Positions 54,707-63,774 of a stretch of DNA of 64,000 nucleotides are shown in pieces. Origin of the DNA: Pectobacterium peruviense (lineage in GTDB: Bacteria > Pseudomonadota > Gammaproteobacteria > Enterobacterales > Enterobacteriaceae); the NCBI RefSeq assembly GCF_002847345.1, contig NZ_LXFV01000019.1, positions 1 to 64,000 of the forward strand. Direction: 5' to 3'. Position numbers and translations under genes: made by a program. The notes under the pieces were generated by a model, which was not told the DNA's origin, ran no database searches, and worked only from the letters and a program-made list of their open reading frames with translations. How positions within the stretch are numbered: position 1 is the stretch's first letter; every line of letters begins with the position of its first letter.

Positions 54707-55162
54707 CTAGGGAACCAACGGTGTCCCGCCAATGTGTTTCATCACAAGCGTAGTCGACGTTTCTGCGACACAAGGTATCCCCTGAAGCTCGGTAGTGACA
54801 AAATCCGCCAGCGTGTCCATGCTCTTTACCCATACTCTCAGCATGTAATCACTTTCTCCTGTCACAAGCATACATTCGGTGACTTCTTCCATGCCTTTCA
54901 CCGCGTTAACAAACTCTCGATGCGCTCCAGGATTAGGGCGAGACAATTTAACTGAAATCAGAACACAAATCCCCAGACCAAGTGCACCAGGATTTAGCTT
55001 TACAGAATATCCCTCAATCACCCCAGCCATTTCCATCTGCCGGATACGTCTCCCACAAGGCGTAGGCGAAAGCCCGATGCGTTCTGCCACCTCTGCTGTA
55101 GTCATTCTGCCGTTGCTGACCAAGGCAGCAAGGATACGACGATCGATAGCGTCTAATTTCAT
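54707..55162 (-). CDS. Lrp/AsnC family transcriptional regulator
   Basis: 151-residue feast/famine regulator: N-terminal HTH (DAIDRRILAALVSNGRMTTAEVAERIGLS, PCGRRIRQMEMAGVIEGY) and a RAM ligand domain (about 68-140, CVLISVKLSRPNPG, EVTECMLVTGESDYMLRVWV). Such proteins bind amino acids and control amino acid export or metabolism. It is divergent from an EamA exporter gene across a 201-bp gap, so it probably induces that exporter. The pair is inserted between ada and alkB. Confidence 0.87.
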   Translation of the reverse strand: MKLDAIDRRILAALVSNGRMTTAEVAERIGLSPTPCGRRIRQMEMAGVIEGYSVKLNPGALGLGICVLISVKLSRPNPGAHREFVNAVKGMEEVTECMLVTGESDYMLRVWVKSMDTLADFVTTELQGIPCVAETSTTLVMKHIGGTPLVP

Positions 55163-55363
55163 GCTTAGCCGTTTCCTTCAAAAAAGAAAATATCTTGCCG
55201 CTTTACGTCAATTTAAATGCATTACATGAAGATGTTTGCACACATCCACCATCATGTCATTGGTAAAATTTATCGCGCTAACGATACCAATGATGGCGGC
55301 AAAACCGTTTTTCTAAATATTTGCCAACGTGTTCTTTTTTAACTAAGAAATAGCGACACCATA

Positions 55364-56218
55364 ATGAATAAATCCGTTCACCTGCCATTACTGGCTGTTT
55401 TCGTTTCGCTTATTTCTATCCAGGTGGGGGCTGCTTTTGCCAAAAGTGCCTTTTCCGTGGTGGGACCATTTGGTATGTCGGCGCTAAGAGTGGGTATCGC
55501 CATGCTGTTGCTCGCTGCAGTATTTAAACCCTGGCAATTACGAACGGACAAAAAGGGATGGAAAACTCTCGCCATCTACGGTGTGATGATGGGGGCAATG
55601 AACATCCTCATCTATATGTCATTCAAATACATTCCCGTGGGCATCGCCATTTCCATTGAAGTATTGGGGCCACTCACCGTTGCAATGCTCGCTTCGCGCC
55701 AAAAATCCGATTTGGTATGGATCAGTTTTGCCATTCTTGGGCTTCTACTACTACCGTTAGGCAGCCAGAATGGTTCCCTAGATCCACGCGGGATCGCCTA
55801 CGTCATAGCCGCCGCTTTTTGCTGGGGAATGTATGTACGAGTTGGCAGCAAAGCGGCAGAGTTTGGTAGTCGTGGCGTTGCTATTGGCACTGTTTTTGCC
55901 TCACTGTTTATCGTACCAATCGGTATTTATCAGAGCGGCTTTGCACTTCTTATTCCCGATATTTTCATGCTCGGTTTTTTGATTGCGATTATGTCGAGTG
56001 CGCTACCTTTTTTACTGGATATCTATGCGCTGCGCCGCTTATCTAGCAATACCTTTGGAATTCTGATGAGTGCATCGCCCGCCGTCAGTGCATTATCTGG
56101 TTTTTTTATATTGGGAGAAAAACTTAGCTTCGCTCAATCTAGCGGCATACTGGCAATTACCGTTGCCTGTATGGGAGCAACGTATTGTGCAAAATCAAAG
56201 ACCGTGAAAAATAAATGA
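55364..56218 (+). CDS. EamA family exporter, RhtA-like (amino acid efflux)
   Basis: 284-residue inner-membrane exporter with ten helices and two EamA repeats, like RhtA (threonine/homoserine exporter). Features: AKSAFSVVGPFGMSALRVGIAMLLL in the first repeat and DIYALRRLSSNTFGILMSASPAVSALSGF in the second. RhtA-like proteins export threonine, homoserine and some amino acid analogues; the substrate here is not proven. Divergent from a Lrp-type regulator and likely controlled by it. The gene ends 40 bases before the start of the AlkA remnant. Confidence 0.85.
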   Translation: MNKSVHLPLLAVFVSLISIQVGAAFAKSAFSVVGPFGMSALRVGIAMLLLAAVFKPWQLRTDKKGWKTLAIYGVMMGAMNILIYMSFKYIPVGIAISIEVLGPLTVAMLASRQKSDLVWISFAILGLLLLPLGSQNGSLDPRGIAYVIAAAFCWGMYVRVGSKAAEFGSRGVAIGTVFASLFIVPIGIYQSGFALLIPDIFMLGFLIAIMSSALPFLLDIYALRRLSSNTFGILMSASPAVSALSGFFILGEKLSFAQSSGILAITVACMGATYCAKSKTVKNK

Positions 56219-56260
56219 GCAAAGAGAAAAACGAAAAACTCACCATGCCATTGAATAATT

Positions 56261-56384
56261 TCAGGTCTGCGTTACGTTTACAATTTGCAGGAGATGCCGA
56301 AGCCGCACGAGTTGCAGACGCTTAGCTTGCTCTGTCAGCCTTACCGCACGGTGGCGCTTCATCGGCAAATAAACCACGATTCAC
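56261..56384. pseudogene. Recombination scar: alkA C-terminal and alkB N-terminal fragments
   Basis: On the plus strand 56261-56356 encodes GLRYVYNLQEMPKPHELQ and then SLLCQPYRTVA, which matches the C-terminus of the intact AlkA (GLRYVYDLPDMPKP...CQPYRTVA) with several changes. Immediately next, on the minus strand 56384 down to about 56351, GTG-AAT then LFADEAP copies the first codons of alkB, and its GTGA overlaps the ada stop exactly as in a native ada-alkB operon. The two pieces join inside a shared GCCACCGTGCG-like stretch. Both are non-functional relics. Confidence 0.8.
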
Positions 56385-57496
56385 GGCAGCGAGTCCTCTG
56401 AATGATGTGCGGCTTGTTCTTTCTCCACTTGCTCTTTCTCCAACAGGGCACGTTTACGCTCAACGCCCCAGCGATAGCCTGACAGCGCGCCATCATGCCG
56501 AACCACGCGATGACAAGGAATTACGACCGCCAGCCGGTTTGCCGCACAGGCACCCGCAACAGCGCGCACGGCAGCGGGCGAGCCAATTCGATCAGCAACC
56601 TCACGATAACTCAGCGTTTCTCCTGCCGGAATGGCCCGCAGTGCCTGCCAGACACGCTGCTGAAATACTGTGCCGCGAATATCGAGCGGCAGCGCCAGCC
56701 CGATGGACGGATCGTCAACAAACCCGACGACCTGCGCCATCCGCCGTTCAAACGCCGCATCACCGCCGACCAAATGCGCGTTAACAAACATCTCCTGAAG
56801 CGCATTGAGCAGAGGTTCAGGATCGTCTCCCAGCAGGATCGCGCAGATCCCTTTTTCGCTTTCCGCCACCAGAACGTCGCCAAGTGAGCAGCAACCAATC
56901 GCAAAGTGGATCGTCATCCCCTTTCCCTTGTTCTGAAACGCCGTCGGTGTCATCCCTAAATGCGTACCGGCTTCGGCATAAAAACGCCCGCTGGCATCAT
57001 AGCCCGCCGCAACAATCGCCGTGGTCACCTCATTATTATCGGCCAATTGTTCACGTAACTGCCGGTGACGATGGGCGCTGGCATACTGTTTTGGCGTCAG
57101 ACCCGTTGTGGTTTTGAACATGCGATGAAAATGGAAAGCGCTTATTCCTACGGCTTGAGCCAGCATCGCCAGCGTCGGCGGACGATCCGACTGCTCTATC
57201 ATCCGGCAGGCACGGGCAATCTGCTGTGTCTGCTGTTCCTGTCGCGAAAGCGTCCCCTGACGACACCGTTTACACGGGCGGAAACCCGCCGCCTGTGCTT
57301 CATCAGCCGTCGCGAAGAACACTACATTTTCACGCCGGGGCTGGCGTGATGCACAGGATGGAGAACAGTAAATCCCCGTCGTTTTCACCGCATAGATAAA
57401 GCAGCCGTCAGCCGCCTTATTACGCGTAACCACTGCCTGCCAGCGCGAGTCAGCATCCTGAAACGGCGTATCGTTAAGCATCGTGTCGTTACGCAT
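56381..57496 (-). CDS. ada: Bifunctional methyltransferase/regulator Ada
   Basis: 371-residue Ada: N-terminal methylphosphotriester domain with zinc cysteines in GIYCSPSCASR (Cys44, Cys48) and FRPCKRC (Cys74, Cys77), AraC-type HTH (about 90-190, LAMLAQAVGISAFHFHRMFKTT), and O6-methylguanine methyltransferase domain with active-site IPCHRVV near residue 337. Repairing a methylphosphotriester converts it to an activator of ada, alkB and alkA. GAGG lies 7 bases before the ATG. The stop overlaps a relic alkB start, showing an ancestral ada-alkB operon. Divergent from alkA. Confidence 0.92.
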   Translation of the reverse strand: MRNDTMLNDTPFQDADSRWQAVVTRNKAADGCFIYAVKTTGIYCSPSCASRQPRRENVVFFATADEAQAAGFRPCKRCRQGTLSRQEQQTQQIARACRMIEQSDRPPTLAMLAQAVGISAFHFHRMFKTTTGLTPKQYASAHRHRQLREQLADNNEVTTAIVAAGYDASGRFYAEAGTHLGMTPTAFQNKGKGMTIHFAIGCCSLGDVLVAESEKGICAILLGDDPEPLLNALQEMFVNAHLVGGDAAFERRMAQVVGFVDDPSIGLALPLDIRGTVFQQRVWQALRAIPAGETLSYREVADRIGSPAAVRAVAGACAANRLAVVIPCHRVVRHDGALSGYRWGVERKRALLEKEQVEKEQAAHHSEDSLP

Positions 57497-57719
57497 TTGT
57501 GCACCTCATTTCAATTCAGTATTACGGCTAATCTTACTATTACTGAAAGTCACGTCATGCGCTAACGCTAAACCGAAGCAGCCCTGTGCACACGTTCAAC
57601 TCTTGCTTTTTCATTCGGGTTTTCTTTTTCATACGAATAGCCCTTCCCAGATGGCGCGCCGCACGGCAATCACCTATGCTCGTTTCCTGCCCTTTGCGTT
57701 CTCACAACGGAAGCCGTTT

Positions 57720-58382
57720 ATGCCATCCCACTCGCCGTCAGATTTGATGCAGCACGCCAAAACACATCTCAGTGCAATTAATGCACGCTGGGCCAGCGTG
57801 ATCGAGCAGGTCGGCGACTGTCGTCATCAAACTGCACCACACCGGGAACCCTATGAGGCGCTGATGCGTGCGGTTGCCTATCAGCAACTGACGACGCGTG
57901 CCGGAGATGCGATGGTCGCGAAGCTCCTGAGAGTGCATGACGATGTCTTTCCCAGCCCGGAACAGATGCTGACCTGCCCCACCGACACACTGCGGCAGTG
58001 CGGCTTTTCTGCCCGCAAATCGGATACGCTACATGGCATTGCACAGGGTGCACTCAGCGGGCTGGTGCCGAGCCTCGAACGGGCCGCAAATATGGACGAT
58101 GATACGCTTATCCAGCAGCTCACCTCGCTCAAGGGAATCGGGCGCTGGACGGTAGAAATGTTTTTGATTTATTCGCTGGAACGCACCGACATCATGCCGC
58201 TCGACGATTTGGGCATTCGTCAGGGATTGCGCTACGTCTATGATTTACCGGATATGCCGAAACCGCGCGATTTGCAGGCACTGAGCCTGCAATGTCAGCC
58301 TTATCGCACGGTGGCATCATGGTATTTATGGCGATCGCTTGAGCTACCGGCGTATCAGAGTTTCAAACTGACACACCGGTAA
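57720..58382 (+). CDS. alkA: DNA-3-methyladenine glycosylase II (AlkA type)
   Basis: 220-residue HhH-GPD DNA glycosylase of the short AlkA/MAG group, removing 3-methyladenine and other alkylated bases. The helix-hairpin-helix is LTSLKGIGRWTVEMFLIYSLER with the catalytic Asp in DIMPLDDLGIRQG. The frame is open from 57483, overlapping the ada start, but ATG 57720 has GGAAG at 6 bases and gives the normal length for this short form. Divergent from ada, fitting Ada-dependent activation. Confidence 0.87.
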   Translation: MPSHSPSDLMQHAKTHLSAINARWASVIEQVGDCRHQTAPHREPYEALMRAVAYQQLTTRAGDAMVAKLLRVHDDVFPSPEQMLTCPTDTLRQCGFSARKSDTLHGIAQGALSGLVPSLERAANMDDDTLIQQLTSLKGIGRWTVEMFLIYSLERTDIMPLDDLGIRQGLRYVYDLPDMPKPRDLQALSLQCQPYRTVASWYLWRSLELPAYQSFKLTHR

Positions 58383-58391
58383 AGGAAGGGA

Positions 58392-58862
58392 CTAGCGCAA
58401 GCGGGAGTTCGCCGACACGTGTTGAACATGATTGCGACGATTCACAATTCGCTCACGTAACGTGTCGTAAGCCCAGTTATACACCACGGTGTAGGGCAGG
58501 AAGAACAGGAAGAAGCCGATCTCCACCATCAGCGCCTGCCACAGCGTAACGTTCAGCATCCACGCCGCCAGCGGCAGACCAATCAGGATAAAACCGCCTT
58601 CAAACCCCAACGCATGCGCGACACGGATCGGCAGCCGACGCTTCACGCGATCCGCAGGCCATAAGCGATCAAATATCGAGTTGTAGATCATATTCCAGAT
58701 CATCGCGACGCTGGACAACATAATCGCCAACGCGCCCATATCGAAAAGGGATTTATTCAGCAGCCAGGCACCCGCTGGCGCACAAATCATCAACGCAATC
58801 AGCTCAAAGCCTACGGCATGGCACAGGCGTTCACGTAAGGTTTTGCTGCTCTTATTCTGCAT
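58392..58862 (-). CDS. PACE family efflux transporter
   Basis: 156-residue inner-membrane protein with four helices in two similar halves (bacterial transmembrane pair domain), the AceI/PACE type. The repeats begin RLCHAVGFELIALMICAPAGAW and RVAHALGFEGGFILIGLPLAAW, with the conserved membrane Glu in each (FELIAL; FEGGFI). PACE proteins export biocides such as chlorhexidine by proton antiport. Divergent from a LysR gene that probably controls it. Confidence 0.88.
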   Translation of the reverse strand: MQNKSSKTLRERLCHAVGFELIALMICAPAGAWLLNKSLFDMGALAIMLSSVAMIWNMIYNSIFDRLWPADRVKRRLPIRVAHALGFEGGFILIGLPLAAWMLNVTLWQALMVEIGFFLFFLPYTVVYNWAYDTLRERIVNRRNHVQHVSANSRLR

Positions 58863-59003
58863 AGCATATTCACTTTTATTTATTGCACGTTACTGGTCAG
58901 TTTTTTGCCATGACCATGGATGGCATCGTATTACGGCCTTATTTTCATCGCATAAGATGGTAGAGTACAGTTAGATTCCATCGATAAAAACGATAGGTGC
59001 ATT

Positions 59004-59882
59004 ATGCGTTATTCACCAGAATCCTTGCTGGCTTTTATCACCGCCGTTGATGCAGGCTCGTTTTCTGCCGCCGCACGACGATTACATAAAAGCCAGTCCA
59101 CCATCAGCGCCGCCATTGCCAATCTGGAAGCCGATCTGGGGCTGACGCTATTTGATCGATCCGGTCACCAGCCCGTTCTTACGTTGGCAGGCAGAAAAGT
59201 GCTTTCTCACGTACAGGCTATCTTATCCGCCAGCGAGCAGTTGGATGAACTGGCGATCCGTCTGGCCGACCATATCGAGCCCCACCTGACGTTCGTGCTG
59301 TCCGACATCTGGCAAGCCACCCATTACGAACCCGTGATTCAGCGTTTCGCACACAACTTTCCCGATATTGAATTTGAATGTCTGGTTGCGGAAGGCGACG
59401 ATGTCATCGACCTGCTGCAAATGGACCGCGCGCATGTCGGGCTATTACGCGCTCAGACAGATTATCCACCCGATATTGCCGCTGCGCGTTTGCAGGTTAA
59501 GACTGAAATGGCCGTTTTCGTGTCGGCAGCTCACCCGCTCGCGACTGAAAAAACCGTAACACGTAGCCAGTTGGCGACCGTCCGCCAGCTCTATCTCAAT
59601 ACCTATAAACGTAGCGACCGACTGCAACCGGAAGGGATCGTCTGGTCTGCACCGTCCTACCTTATGCTGTTGGAAATGGCACAGCAGGGGCATGGTTGGA
59701 GCATCCTGCCGCGCTGGCTGGTGGCGCAATACGACCGACAAAAACTGGTGGAACTGCCTGTGTCAGGCTGGCCGCAGTGGATTGACGTCGATGTCGTCTG
59801 GTCTAAACCTCATCCGCCCGGCCCTGCTGGCCTGTGGATGATCGACAATCTCCTTGCTCAACAAGAGAATACGCCGTCATAA
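59004..59882 (+). CDS. LysR family transcriptional regulator
   Basis: 292-residue LysR regulator: HTH at residues 3-60 (SLLAFITAVDAGSFSAAARRLHKSQSTISAAI) and an effector domain (about 90-285). It is divergent from the PACE efflux gene over a 141-bp gap, the arrangement typical for AceR-AceI-type control, so it is the probable drug-responsive activator of that exporter. The longer gap to fumA downstream makes control of fumarase less likely. Confidence 0.88.
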   Translation: MRYSPESLLAFITAVDAGSFSAAARRLHKSQSTISAAIANLEADLGLTLFDRSGHQPVLTLAGRKVLSHVQAILSASEQLDELAIRLADHIEPHLTFVLSDIWQATHYEPVIQRFAHNFPDIEFECLVAEGDDVIDLLQMDRAHVGLLRAQTDYPPDIAAARLQVKTEMAVFVSAAHPLATEKTVTRSQLATVRQLYLNTYKRSDRLQPEGIVWSAPSYLMLLEMAQQGHGWSILPRWLVAQYDRQKLVELPVSGWPQWIDVDVVWSKPHPPGPAGLWMIDNLLAQQENTPS

Positions 59883-60092
59883 CGCAGGCAAAATCACAGC
59901 GGTCATCCTACGGGTCACAGCACTATGGCTTTTGTGATGCGCTCGTTTTCCATGAAGAGATAAAAAGCCGACAACGGTTCCTTTATATCGCCAATGGATA
60001 ACATTAAAGATTAAATGGTTATTATTTTTAATTTCACCGTTTACTTTACTTAATTAAGGCAATTAAAAGAGGAATATTTCCACGCTAATCCG

Positions 60093-60178
60093 TGTGCATT
60101 TTCCTGTGTCACCTGCACACGAAAAACCTGTGCTGCGCCGCGGCTTCTCTCGTCTGTCACAGGAAAAAATAATGCACA
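60093..60178. other. Long imperfect inverted repeat in the fumA leader
   Basis: TGTGCAT (60093-60099) and TTTTCCTGTG (60099-60108) on the left pair with CACAGGAAAA (60158-60167) and ATGCACA (60172-60178) on the right, with a short bulge. The ends form a stem of about 17 bp around a GC-rich 49-base loop. It lies about 190-275 bp before the fumA start. Confidence 0.55.
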
Positions 60179-60201
60179 TCATCATTATTATTGTGATGTA
60201 C

Positions 60202-60255
60202 CAAAGTAGTACTTCCCGACAAAAAACCATACTATTATAGGGATTACTACTTTTG
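60202..60255. promoter_or_regulatory. 16-bp inverted repeat spanning a -10-like box, fumA promoter
   Basis: CAAAGTAGTACTTCCC (60202-60217) and GGGATTACTACTTTTG (60240-60255) form an imperfect inverted repeat, each arm with one shift. Between them lies TATTAT (60234-60239), a good -10 for a promoter reading to fumA (start 60368). The arms look like an operator for a dimeric or tetrameric regulator. Confidence 0.55.
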
Positions 60256-60367
60256 TATTCGAGACATCCCTGTGGTGCTGCGGTAATACGCCTTACCTTA
60301 ATAATAAGACGTTGAATCCTATAAAGGTCGGAATTTACTAATTAATGCAATTGCAAGTGAGAAAAAA

Positions 60368-62011
60368 ATGTCGAATAAACCCTTCTATTACCAAGATCCT
60401 TTTCCACTAAGTAAAGATGACACCGAATATCGCCTGCTGAGCAGCGATTTTGTCTCTGTCGCGCAATTTGAAGGCCAGGATATCCTGAAAGTCGAGCCAG
60501 CAGCGTTGACCCTTCTGGCACAGCAAGCCTTCCACGATGCTTCTTTCATGCTCCGCCCCGCTCATCAGCAGCAAGTTGCCGATATTCTCCACGACCCAGA
60601 AGCCAGCGAAAACGATAAATACGTTGCCCTGCAATTCCTGCGCAACTCAGAAATTTCCGCCAAGGGCATTCTGCCGACCTGTCAGGATACCGGTACCGCG
60701 ATTATCGTCGGTAAAAAAGGCCAGAACGTCTGGACTGGCAGTAACGATGCCGAAGCACTGTCGCAGGGCGTGTACAACACGTTCATTGAAGACAACCTGC
60801 GCTACTCGCAGAACGCCGCGCTGGATATGTACCAAGAGGTCAACACTGGCACCAACCTGCCAGCACAAATTGACCTCTACAGTACCGAGGGCGAAGACTA
60901 TAAATTCCTGTTCGTCACCAAAGGCGGCGGTTCTGCCAACAAGACCTACTTGTATCAGGAAACCAAAGCGCTGCTGACGCCGGGTAAATTGAAGAGCTTC
61001 CTGATCGAGAAAATGCGTTCATTGGGTACGGCGGCCTGTCCGCCGTACCACATCGCGTTTGTGATTGGCGGTACCTCGGCAGAAACCACGCTGAAAACGG
61101 TGAAGCTGGCCTCGACTAAGTACTATGACGCGCTGCCAACCGAGGGCAACGAGCACGGTCAGGCATTCCGCGATGTCGCACTGGAGCAGGAGATTCTGGA
61201 AGCGGCACGCGATCTGGGTCTGGGGGCGCAGTTCGGCGGTAAATATTTTGCGCACGACGTGCGGATTATCCGCCTGCCGCGCCACGGTGCTTCTTGTCCG
61301 GTCGGGATGGGCGTATCCTGTTCCGCTGACCGTAACATCAAAGGCAAGATCAACCGCAAGGGCGTCTGGCTAGAGCAGCTAGAGCAGAATCCGGGCAAAT
61401 ATATCCCTGAGCACCTGCGTGAAACGGGCGAAGGCGATGCAGTTAAAATCGACTTGAACCGCCCGATGGCCGAGATCCTGAAGACGCTGTCGCAGTATCC
61501 GGTATCCACCCGTCTTTCCCTGACCGGCACCATCATCGTGGGTCGTGACATTGCTCACGCCAAGCTGAAAGAGCGTCTGGATAACGGTGAAGGTCTGCCG
61601 CAGTACATTAAAGATCACCCGATCTACTACGCAGGCCCAGCGAAAACGCCGGAAGGCTACCCGTCCGGTTCGTTAGGCCCAACCACCGCAGGCCGCATGG
61701 ATTCCTACGTCGATTTGCTGCAAGCCAACGGCGGCAGCATGATCATGCTGGCAAAAGGTAACCGCAGCCAGCAGGTGACCGACGCATGTCATAAACACGG
61801 TGGCTTCTACCTCGGCAGCATCGGCGGCCCGGCAGCGATTCTGGCGCAGAACAGCATCAAGAGCCTGACCTGCGTCGAGTACCCTGAACTGGGTATGGAA
61901 GCTATCTGGAAAATCGAAGTCGAAGATTTCCCTGCCTTTATTCTGGTTGATGATAAAGGCAACGATTTCTTCCAGGTGATTCAGAGCGCCAAATGCGTGA
62001 AATGCGGTTAA
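60368..62011 (+). CDS. fumA: Class I fumarate hydratase (fumarase A/B)
   Basis: 547-residue iron-sulfur fumarase (FumA/FumB type) converting fumarate and L-malate in the TCA cycle. The 4Fe-4S cysteines are in [10 protein letters not shown] (near 105), GTAACPPYH (about 224) and SCSADRN (about 318), as in the class. The C-terminal half ([22 protein letters not shown]) completes the active site. Two unusual inverted repeats lie upstream and a clear terminator follows. Whether it corresponds to FumA or FumB in oxygen regulation cannot be read. Confidence 0.92.
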   Translation: MSNKPFYYQDPFPLSKDDTEYRLLSSDFVSVAQFEGQDILKVEPAALTLLAQQAFHDASFMLRPAHQQQVADILHDPEASENDKYVALQFLRNSEISAKGILPTCQDTGTAIIVGKKGQNVWTGSNDAEALSQGVYNTFIEDNLRYSQNAALDMYQEVNTGTNLPAQIDLYSTEGEDYKFLFVTKGGGSANKTYLYQETKALLTPGKLKSFLIEKMRSLGTAACPPYHIAFVIGGTSAETTLKTVKLASTKYYDALPTEGNEHGQAFRDVALEQEILEAARDLGLGAQFGGKYFAHDVRIIRLPRHGASCPVGMGVSCSADRNIKGKINRKGVWLEQLEQNPGKYIPEHLRETGEGDAVKIDLNRPMAEILKTLSQYPVSTRLSLTGTIIVGRDIAHAKLKERLDNGEGLPQYIKDHPIYYAGPAKTPEGYPSGSLGPTTAGRMDSYVDLLQANGGSMIMLAKGNRSQQVTDACHKHGGFYLGSIGGPAAILAQNSIKSLTCVEYPELGMEAIWKIEVEDFPAFILVDDKGNDFFQVIQSAKCVKCG

Positions 62012-62045
62012 CTCACTTCTGCTGTGACTAGAGGTGAAGCATCAG

Positions 62046-62070
62046 CGCCCCGATTTTAGGGGCGTTTTTT
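62046..62070 (+). terminator. Intrinsic terminator of fumA
   Basis: Stem CGCCCC (62046-62051) / GGGGCG (62059-62064), loop GATTTTA, followed by TTTTTT (62065-62070). It overlaps the end of the convergent norR gene. Confidence 0.9.
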
Positions 62071-63607
62071 ATTTGATGCCCAGTCGCTTTGCCAGACGGT
62101 GTAGGTTGCCGCTGTCCATTTCCAGTTCTCTTGCACAGGATGACCAGTTGCCCTCATGGCGCGCCAGCGTTTGTTGGATAATCCGACGCTGGTAATCATC
62201 CGTTGCCTCTCGCAGGCCGCCGCTGATGAAATACGCGGGCGCGGTTTCAATAGCATTCGACGATCCTGATCTGGAATGAATAGGTTGAGAGGGAAGTTCG
62301 AGATTGAAATGCTCAGGGCCTAAAAGCACCTCGCCCGATTCTTGTCCGGCACGCGCCAGCACAGTGGCGCGGTAAATGGCGTGCTCCAGCTCGCGTACGT
62401 TCCCCGGCCAGTCGTACTGTTCCAGCAATGCGCCCGCTTCCGCGGTTAACGCCAGACGTGCCAGCCCAAGCTGTGCACGACTGCGCTCACAGAAGAAACC
62501 GGCTAACAGCGCCACATCCTGACTGCGCTCACGTAGCGGCGGAACAGACAGCGGGAACACGCTCAAGCGGTGGAATAAATCAGCACGAAACGCGCCATCC
62601 AGCACCGCCTGCCGCAGATCGCGGTTAGTTGCTGCCAGCACGCGCACGTTCACTTTCAGGCTGCTGTCATCCCCCACGCGCTGTAGGTCGCCATACTGCA
62701 ACACGCGCAGCAGCTTCGCCTGGAGCGTCAACGACAGCTCGCCAATCTCATCCAGAAACAGCGTACCGTTGTCCGCCATTTCAAACTTGCCGGTTCGATG
62801 ATGAATCGCACCAGTAAACGCCCCTTTCACATGACCAAATAATTCGCTCTCTGCTACCGATTCCGGCAGCGCGGCGCAGTTCAGATACACCAGAGGATGA
62901 TTTGCACGACTGGAACCATGATGAATCGCCCGTGCTACCAGTTCTTTACCGACGCCAGTCTCTCCCATGATCAGCACGTTCAGATCGGAACCCGCGACGA
63001 TATCGACCTCTTTCTTCAACCGCTGCATCGGTTCTGATAATCCAACCATTTCTTCCACGCTTTCCGCTGCCGGACTTTCGGCACGCACCGGCGCGGGCAA
63101 CTGCCGTTCAAGGCGTTCCATCAGCAGCGCATTACTTAGCGCCGCCGCCGCCATCGCCCCCACCAGCCGCAGTTCCTCATCACTAAAATGATCGAACTGG
63201 CACGGGTCCATGCCGTCTACGGTCAGCGCCCCGATCAGGTTCTGATTGGCAAACAGCGGCAGGCCGACGCAGGCGTGCACCTTAAGATCCTCCTGACTGG
63301 GAATCAGGCCGTCATACGGATCGGGAAGCTGACTGTCCGCCGGAAAACGCACGACATCCCCAGCACGGGCAATCGCCTCTAGACGAGGATGATCGGACAG
63401 ACGAAAACGTCGCCCCAGCACGTCCGGTGCCAGGCCATCTATCGCCAGCGGGCGGAATAGCTGATTTTCGTAACGCAGCAACGCCGACGCATCACAACGC
63501 AGCAGTTGGCGCAGGCTGTTGATCAAGCGCTGAAAACGATCCTGATTCGATAGCCCCATTTGCAGCTCGATAGCGATATGGGCAAGGGCGTTAATAGAAA
63601 GCGTCAT
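62069..63607 (-). CDS. norR: Nitric oxide-responsive sigma-54 activator NorR
   Basis: 512-residue enhancer-binding protein: N-terminal GAF domain with non-heme iron (about 10-170, [35 protein letters not shown]), central AAA+ domain with Walker [18 protein letters not shown] sigma-54 contact and DEIGELSL, and C-terminal Fis-type HTH ([23 protein letters not shown]). It senses NO at the iron centre and activates the norVW operon. The start at MTLSIN (63607) has AGGA 6 bases before and aligns with E. coli NorR. Divergent from norV. Confidence 0.92.
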   Translation of the reverse strand: MTLSINALAHIAIELQMGLSNQDRFQRLINSLRQLLRCDASALLRYENQLFRPLAIDGLAPDVLGRRFRLSDHPRLEAIARAGDVVRFPADSQLPDPYDGLIPSQEDLKVHACVGLPLFANQNLIGALTVDGMDPCQFDHFSDEELRLVGAMAAAALSNALLMERLERQLPAPVRAESPAAESVEEMVGLSEPMQRLKKEVDIVAGSDLNVLIMGETGVGKELVARAIHHGSSRANHPLVYLNCAALPESVAESELFGHVKGAFTGAIHHRTGKFEMADNGTLFLDEIGELSLTLQAKLLRVLQYGDLQRVGDDSSLKVNVRVLAATNRDLRQAVLDGAFRADLFHRLSVFPLSVPPLRERSQDVALLAGFFCERSRAQLGLARLALTAEAGALLEQYDWPGNVRELEHAIYRATVLARAGQESGEVLLGPEHFNLELPSQPIHSRSGSSNAIETAPAYFISGGLREATDDYQRRIIQQTLARHEGNWSSCARELEMDSGNLHRLAKRLGIK

Positions 63608-63612
63608 GGTGT

Positions 63613-63668
63613 GTCCTAATGACAATACCTGTGTCATTAAGACAATAGATAAAGTGTGTCACTTTGAC
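63613..63668. promoter_or_regulatory. Three NorR enhancer sites
   Basis: GTCCTAATGAC (63613-63623), GTCATTAAGAC (63633-63643) and GTCACTTTGAC (63658-63668) each follow the NorR pattern GT-N7-AC. Three sites are needed for NorR activation in E. coli, and all are present in the norR-norV gap. Confidence 0.9.
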
Positions 63669-63711
63669 AAATGCTATTTATCAAAACCTTATAAATCAAT
63701 ATATTAAAAAC

Positions 63712-63727
63712 TGGCACGCTTCCTGCA
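63712..63727 (+). promoter_or_regulatory. Sigma-54 promoter of norV
   Basis: TGGCACGCTTCCTGCA fits the -24/-12 consensus (GG at 63713-63714 and GC at 63725-63726), 48 bp before the norV start and about 44 bp from the nearest NorR site. Confidence 0.92.
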
Positions 63728-63774
63728 ATCCTTACAGCATATTTTCTCGCATATGCTTATTGAGGTTTCAGAAC

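Noticed and set aside
57483..57719. N-terminal extension of AlkA
   Set aside because: It overlaps the divergent ada start and its sequence is not like AlkA; ATG 57720 has a ribosome-binding site.
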